A DNA stretch of 10,458 bases from Candidatus Nanopelagicales bacterium (GTDB taxonomy: Bacteria > Actinomycetota > Actinomycetes > S36-B12), in assembly GCA_023264215.1 (NCBI GenBank), contig JALQSY010000050.1:1-10458 (forward strand), read 5' to 3'. This document shows, in pieces, positions 6,564 through 10,458 of the stretch. Under the pieces are notes generated by a model. That model saw nothing but the letters and a program-made list of their open reading frames with translations, did no database searches and was not told the origin of the DNA. The translations under genes and the position numbers were made by a program. Numbering within the stretch: position 1 is the stretch's first letter; the number at the start of each line of letters is the position of its first letter.

Positions 6564-7667
6564 TCAGGGTGCCGTCGGGGCCGCCGTGGCGGCGTAGGTA
6601 TCGCGGAACTTCTGCTTCCACACCAGGAATTGGTCGTAGTCCGCGGTGAAGCGCGTCGTGAGCGTGTCCGGATCGACCGTGACGAAGTACAGCCAGTCAC
6701 CGGACGCGGGATTCAGAGCGGCCTCGATGGCCTCCTGGCCGGGTGAATTGATAGGTGTCGGCGGGAGCCCGTCGATGACGAAGGTGTTGTACGGCGACTG
6801 CGTCGACAGCATGTCCTCGGTCAGGAAGAACGTGTCGGTGCGAAGCGCATAGTTGACCGTGGAATCGAACTGCAACTTCATGCCCTGCTCGAGTCGGTTG
6901 TAGATGACACGGGCGACCTTGCGGAAGTCTTCGGGCGCGACCTCGGCCTGCACGAGGCTCGCCACGATGAGCACCTCGTACGCCGACAGCCCCAGTCGCT
7001 TGGCACGCTTCTCCAGCCGGACCTCGTCCGCGGCGATGTCGAAGCGACGCACCATGGCCCCGAGGACCTCTGCGGCATCGCGTCCGGGGATGACCTCGTA
7101 GGACGCCGGGAAGAGGAACCCCTCGGGCCTGCCTCCCGACCAGTCCGGCAGGCCGAGGTCGCCTGAGTCGACGAGTGCTCGTTCGAGGTCGGGCACGGGG
7201 ATGCCGGTGCGGTCGCTGGTGATCCGCACGGTTTCATCGAGGCGCAGACCCTCGGGCAGGACCAGCGGCGCGGCGCGGCTGGCGGGATCCAGCATCGCCT
7301 CGATCACCTCGGCGGGGTCCATCCCCGTCTCGAGGGAGTAGACGCCGGGTCCGATGCGGGATGCGCGCTCATCGAGCTCGGCGGTGGCCAGGAAGCTCGA
7401 CGCAGAAGTGACGACCCCGGCCTCGGCCAGCCGAGCGGCGAGCGTGGACAGGGAATCGCCGCTGTCGACGACGACATCGACCGGCTGTCCGGCCACGATG
7501 GCCACCTGCTCCTCGGGTGACAGTCCGCGCACCGTCGAGAAGACCCAGACGCCGGCCACGATGAGTGCGATGACCCCGAGCGCGGCCACGGTCCAGCGGA
7601 TCGGACTGCGCCGATTGCGCGAGGGAGGCAGCGGATCCTGGGTGAGGAAGGGCACGAGTTGGCTCAT
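6564..7667 (-). CDS. mltG: Endolytic murein transglycosylase MltG (YceG family)
   Basis: This 367-residue protein has a short cytoplasmic N-terminus rich in Arg, Pro and Ser, one transmembrane helix at about 25-46, and an extracytoplasmic YceG-like domain. MltG cuts nascent glycan strands near the membrane and is thought to set strand length and release synthesis complexes. Domain landmarks are PEGLRLDE (138-145), PEGFLFPASYEV (181-192), VASLVQAEV with the presumed catalytic Glu242, VARVIYNRL (251-259), and YNTFVIDGLPPTPI with INSPG (to 310). The first Glu of the E. coli VEKE motif is Gln240 here, while the acid Glu242 is kept. The ATG at 7665-7667 is preceded by GGGAGG with 6 nt spacing. The open frame extends further upstream, but without family sequence and into ruvX. 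It starts 34 nt after the ruvX stop and ends 5 nt before aroE. Confidence 0.95.
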   Translation of the reverse strand: MSQLVPFLTQDPLPPSRNRRSPIRWTVAALGVIALIVAGVWVFSTVRGLSPEEQVAIVAGQPVDVVVDSGDSLSTLAARLAEAGVVTSASSFLATAELDERASRIGPGVYSLETGMDPAEVIEAMLDPASRAAPLVLPEGLRLDETVRITSDRTGIPVPDLERALVDSGDLGLPDWSGGRPEGFLFPASYEVIPGRDAAEVLGAMVRRFDIAADEVRLEKRAKRLGLSAYEVLIVASLVQAEVAPEDFRKVARVIYNRLEQGMKLQFDSTVNYALRTDTFFLTEDMLSTQSPYNTFVIDGLPPTPINSPGQEAIEAALNPASGDWLYFVTVDPDTLTTRFTADYDQFLVWKQKFRDTYAATAAPTAP

Positions 7668-7673
7668 GCGGGC

Positions 7674-7679
7674 CCTCCC
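7674..7679 (-). promoter_or_regulatory. Shine-Dalgarno site of mltG
   Basis: GGGAGG on the minus strand lies 6 nt before the mltG ATG, within the 34-nt gap after ruvX. It supports the ATG at 7665-7667 over longer readings of the frame. Nothing else recognisable is in this gap. Confidence 0.75.
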
Positions 7680-7701
7680 TTCGAGCCGAGCAGACGGACC
7701 C

Positions 7702-8151
7702 CTAGACGGTAACGGCTTGTCCCGCGCGAGTCCCGTCGGCGCGCTCACGGGCCAGGGCAGACTCCATGATGACCACGGCAGCCGCCTGGTCGACGTAGGC
7801 CCGTGATTCCTTCGTGCGCTTGCCCGCCTCATGCAGGGATCGCTGGGCGCTCACGGTGGACATCCGCTCGTCGATCAGGTGGACGGGGACGCCCAGGGCC
7901 GAAGCAAGTTCCCGCGCGAACGCGAGTGCTGCCTCTGCGGCCGCCCCTTCGCGACCGTCCAGGCCGAGCGGCAGTCCGACGTAGACGATGCGAGCGTCGT
8001 GCTCGTCGACGATGCGGGCGATGCGCGCCACGGTCTCGTCGTCTCGGGCCAGGGTGACCTCCGGGACCGCAAGGACGCCGTCCGGATCGCTGCGCGCGAC
8101 ACCGACGCGGACGGAGCCGACGTCGATGGCCAGGCGGATGCCGCGTTCCAG
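7702..8151 (-). CDS. ruvX: RuvX/YqgF-type nuclease, pre-16S rRNA processing (probable CTG start)
   Basis: Read from CTG at 8149-8151 this gives 149 residues, the normal size of the RuvX/YqgF family. These RNase H-fold enzymes mature the 5' end of 16S rRNA; some have been reported as Holliday junction resolvases. Motifs in order: LAIDVGSVRVGVA with the catalytic Asp10, VYVGLPLGLDG (57-66), IDERMSTVSAQR with Asp94 and Glu95, and the late acidic Asp121 in DQAAAVVIM. No in-frame ATG, GTG or TTG exists between the upstream region inside alaS and the GTG at 8029-8031, and starting there would remove Asp10 and the first beta strands. The CTG has GGGGAG 7 nt upstream, inside the last alaS codons, and lies one base after the alaS stop. 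The frame between CTG and GTG is open and family-like throughout. A sequence error removing a normal start cannot be excluded. Confidence 0.94.
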   Translation of the reverse strand: MERGIRLAIDVGSVRVGVARSDPDGVLAVPEVTLARDDETVARIARIVDEHDARIVYVGLPLGLDGREGAAAEAALAFARELASALGVPVHLIDERMSTVSAQRSLHEAGKRTKESRAYVDQAAAVVIMESALARERADGTRAGQAVTV

Positions 8152-8152
8152 T

Positions 8153-10458
8153 TCAGGACTCCCCGGCGAGGGTGGCGACGTAGGACTGGACCGCAGCGAA
8201 GGCGTCGTCGAGTCCGGCGGGCTTGGTGCCCCCGCCCTGGGCGATGTCGTCCTTGCCTCCGCCTCGACCGTCGACCGCGGGCAGGGCCGAGTCCAGCAGC
8301 GCCTTGGCGGTGAGCCCGAGTTCGCGCGCGCGGTCGTTGACCACGCTCACCAGGGCGACGCGACCATCCTCGACCGATGCTCCGACCATGCCGACACCCA
8401 TGTCCGGCCGCGCCGTGGAACGTCCGCGCAGCGCGAGTTCGCGCAGGTCCGCCGCCGCCGTCCCGTCGGGCGCGCGGTAGGTCCAGATGCGGAAGGGCCC
8501 CAGGTCCCGGCCCTCACCGATGACCCCTTCGACATTGCTGGTGAGCTGAGCGCTCTTGAAGCGCTGCAGTTCACGCTCGGTCTCCTTGAGCCGGCCGATC
8601 AGGGATTCGACGCGCTCGGGCAGCTCCTCGGGACGGGCCTTGACGATGTCGGTGAGCTGATCGACGAGCACGTGCTCGCGGGCGAGGTGCCGGTAGGCGT
8701 CGACCCCCACCAGGGCCTCGACGCGACGGACGCCCGCGCCGATCGACCCCTCGGACAGGAAGGTCACCAGCCCGAGCTGCCCCGAGCGCTGGGCGTGGGT
8801 GCCCCCGCAGAGTTCGTGCGCCCAGTCGCCGACGGAGATGACGCGCACCTCGCTGCCGTACTTCTCGCCGAACAGCGCCATGGCGCCGAAGGCCCGCGCC
8901 TCGTCGAGTGTCATGACCTGAGCCATCACCTCGAGGTCCGCGGCGAGGACATCGTTCACGCGTCCCTCGACATCGCGCAGCATGGTGTCGCCCACGGCCC
9001 CGGCGCTGGGGAAGTCGAACCGCAGGCGACCGGGGGCGTTCTCCGAACCCATCTGCGTGGCCGTCTCGCCGAGGAACTCACGGAAGGCCCGGTGGACAAG
9101 GTGCGTCGCGGTGTGTGCTCGCGAGATCGCGCGCCGGCGTTCGACATCGACGTGGCCGACGACCTCGTCCCCCACGGTGACCTCGCCGCTGGACACCGTC
9201 GCCCGGTGGATGAAGAGCCCGGGCACCGGCGTCTGCACGTCGTAGACCTCGAGCACGGCCCCGGCCGACGTGGTGATCCGTCCGTGATCGCCGAGCTGTC
9301 CACCCGCCTCGGCGTAGAACGGCGTGCGATTGAGCACGATCTCGACGTGCTCGCCCTCCCTGCCCACCGGGACGACCGCGCCGTCGCGCAGGATCCCGGT
9401 GACGACACCCTCGCTGGAGGTCTCGACGTAGCCGGTGAAGCCGGTCGTGCCGCCGGTCTCGAGGATCTCGCGGTACGCCGTGGCGGACGTGAGGCCGGCC
9501 TTGCGCGAGCGCGCGTCGGCCTTGGCCCGCTCTCGCTGCTCCGACATGAGCTGGCGGAAGCCCGCCTCGTCGACGTCGAGCCCCTGTTCGCGTGCCATCT
9601 CCAAGGTGAGGTCGATCGGGAAGCCGTAGGTGTCGTGCAGCACGAACGCCTGGTCCCCCGGGAGGACTCCTCCGCCATTGCTGCGCACCTCGGCCGCGGC
9701 CAGGTCGAAGATCTGGGTCCCGGTGCGCAGCGTCTGCAGGAACGCTGCTTCTTCCTGCACCGAAATGGCCGTGATGCGCGTGGCCTCGTCATTCAATTCC
9801 GGATACTGCGGCGCCATGGTCGTGATCGTCGTACCCATCAGTTCGGCGATCGCCGGATCCTCGCACCCGAGGATGCGCATGTTGCGAATGACGCGGCGCA
9901 TGAGCCGGCGCAGTACGTAGCCGCGGCCCTCGTTGCCGGGGACCACGCCATCGCCGATGAGGAAGGCGCACGTCCGCGAGTGGTCGGCGATCACGCGCAG
10001 CGCGACATCGGACTTCTCTCCGGTGCCGTACGCCACTCCCGTCAGTTCGCTTGCTCGGTCGAGGATCCGGCGCGTGGTGTCGATCTCGTAGATGTTGTCG
10101 ACGCCCTGCAGCAGGGCTGCCATCCGCTCCATGCCCATGCCGGTGTCGATGTTCTTCGCCGGCAGGGGGCGCAGGACATCGAAGTCCTCCTTGGACCGCA
10201 CCTCGGAGAGCTCCTCCTGCATGAACACGAGGTTCCACACCTCGAGGTAGCGATCCTCGTCCACGATCGGGCCGCCCTCGGGGCCGTACTGGGCCCCGCG
10301 GTCGTAGTAGATCTCCGAGCACGGCCCGCACGGGCCAGGAATTCCCATGGACCAGTAGTTGTCGGCCATGCCCCGCCGCTGGATTCGGTCCGGTGGCAGG
10401 CCGGCGACCTCCTGCCACAGCTGCGCGGCCTCATCGTCGTCGTAGAACACCGTCGCCC
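8153..10458 (-). CDS. alaS: Alanyl-tRNA synthetase (partial, N-terminus beyond the window)
   Basis: The last 767 codons are present; the frame runs open off the right edge, and roughly 120 N-terminal residues, including class II motif 1, are missing. Counting from the valine at codon 10450: the catalytic core shows MADNYWSMG, GPCGPCSEIYYD (39-50) and motif 3 GMGMERMAALLQ (104-115). The tRNA-recognition helices follow with GNEGRGYVLRRLMRR (172-186). The editing domain has the zinc ligands HTATH (446 and 450), and Cys548 and His552 in CGGTH. A coiled coil lies near 600-635, and the C-Ala/DHHA1 domain ends with GRGGGKDDIAQGGG (728-741). The enzyme charges tRNA-Ala and hydrolyses mischarged Ser/Gly-tRNA-Ala, and both activities look intact. 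It is the most upstream gene seen. Its TGA lies one base before the proposed ruvX start, so the two are probably cotranscribed and coupled. Confidence 0.98.
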   Translation of the reverse strand, partial: ATVFYDDDEAAQLWQEVAGLPPDRIQRRGMADNYWSMGIPGPCGPCSEIYYDRGAQYGPEGGPIVDEDRYLEVWNLVFMQEELSEVRSKEDFDVLRPLPAKNIDTGMGMERMAALLQGVDNIYEIDTTRRILDRASELTGVAYGTGEKSDVALRVIADHSRTCAFLIGDGVVPGNEGRGYVLRRLMRRVIRNMRILGCEDPAIAELMGTTITTMAPQYPELNDEATRITAISVQEEAAFLQTLRTGTQIFDLAAAEVRSNGGGVLPGDQAFVLHDTYGFPIDLTLEMAREQGLDVDEAGFRQLMSEQRERAKADARSRKAGLTSATAYREILETGGTTGFTGYVETSSEGVVTGILRDGAVVPVGREGEHVEIVLNRTPFYAEAGGQLGDHGRITTSAGAVLEVYDVQTPVPGLFIHRATVSSGEVTVGDEVVGHVDVERRRAISRAHTATHLVHRAFREFLGETATQMGSENAPGRLRFDFPSAGAVGDTMLRDVEGRVNDVLAADLEVMAQVMTLDEARAFGAMALFGEKYGSEVRVISVGDWAHELCGGTHAQRSGQLGLVTFLSEGSIGAGVRRVEALVGVDAYRHLAREHVLVDQLTDIVKARPEELPERVESLIGRLKETERELQRFKSAQLTSNVEGVIGEGRDLGPFRIWTYRAPDGTAAADLRELALRGRSTARPDMGVGMVGASVEDGRVALVSVVNDRARELGLTAKALLDSALPAVDGRGGGKDDIAQGGGTKPAGLDDAFAAVQSYVATLAGES
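8159..8164 (-). promoter_or_regulatory. Candidate Shine-Dalgarno site of ruvX inside the alaS 3' end
   Basis: GGGGAG on the minus strand, formed by the penultimate alaS codons, sits 7 nt before the CTG at 8149-8151. The spacing is what singles out this CTG over the later in-frame CTG at 8131-8133 or the ATC at 8137-8139. Confidence 0.55.

Noticed and set aside
7702..8031. Shorter 109-residue reading of ruvX from the GTG at 8029-8031
   Set aside because: It loses the catalytic Asp and first strands of the RNase H fold, while the upstream frame continues with clear RuvX sequence.
1..10458. A hidden novel defence, mobile or biosynthetic system
   Set aside because: Essentially every base is accounted for by conserved core genes in a known actinobacterial order; I saw no unexplained gene, array, repeat family or composition shift.

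Overview
This window is a dense, GC-rich block of housekeeping genes from an actinobacterium. All twelve genes lie on the minus strand, so they are transcribed from the right edge toward the left. Evidence for the phylum is the gene content and order, the GTG starts, and the protein style: the EF-P ends in SYLGRVN, AroQ opens with LNGPNLGRLG, and AroB has HGAAISVGM in place of the more usual HGEAVAIGM. From memory, the same order occurs in Mycobacterium tuberculosis (alaS, ruvX, mltG, aroE, Rv2551c, then aroF/aroC, aroK, aroB, aroD/aroQ, pepQ, efp, nusB), where extra genes are inserted. The EF-P resembles sequences I recall from Micrococcales, but I cannot place the organism below phylum with confidence.

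In transcription order the layout is: alaS (alanyl-tRNA synthetase, N-terminus off the right edge), ruvX (pre-16S rRNA nuclease), mltG (lytic transglycosylase terminating peptidoglycan synthesis), aroE, a short A24-family prepilin peptidase, aroC, aroK, aroB, aroQ, pepQ (M24 Xaa-Pro peptidase), efp (elongation factor P) and nusB (cut by the left edge). The five aro genes supply five of the seven shikimate-pathway steps from DAHP to chorismate. DAHP synthase and EPSP synthase (aroA) are not here.

Packing is extreme. The largest gap is 46 nt (aroC to the peptidase gene) and the next is 34 nt (ruvX to mltG). Four junctions are 4-nt ATGA or GTGA overlaps, one is an 8-nt overlap, and ruvX probably begins 1 nt after the alaS stop. 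No gap is large enough for an obvious internal promoter or terminator, and I saw no RNA gene, mobile element, CRISPR array or notable repeat.

The block is conserved core genome, and I do not see an undescribed system in it. The points most worth a second look are: ruvX, which has no ATG, GTG or TTG start that preserves its catalytic core and appears to start at CTG; the PGKGG tip of EF-P in place of the PGKGP typical of many actinobacteria; and the short prepilin peptidase, lacking the N-terminal cysteine domain, fixed inside the shikimate genes.
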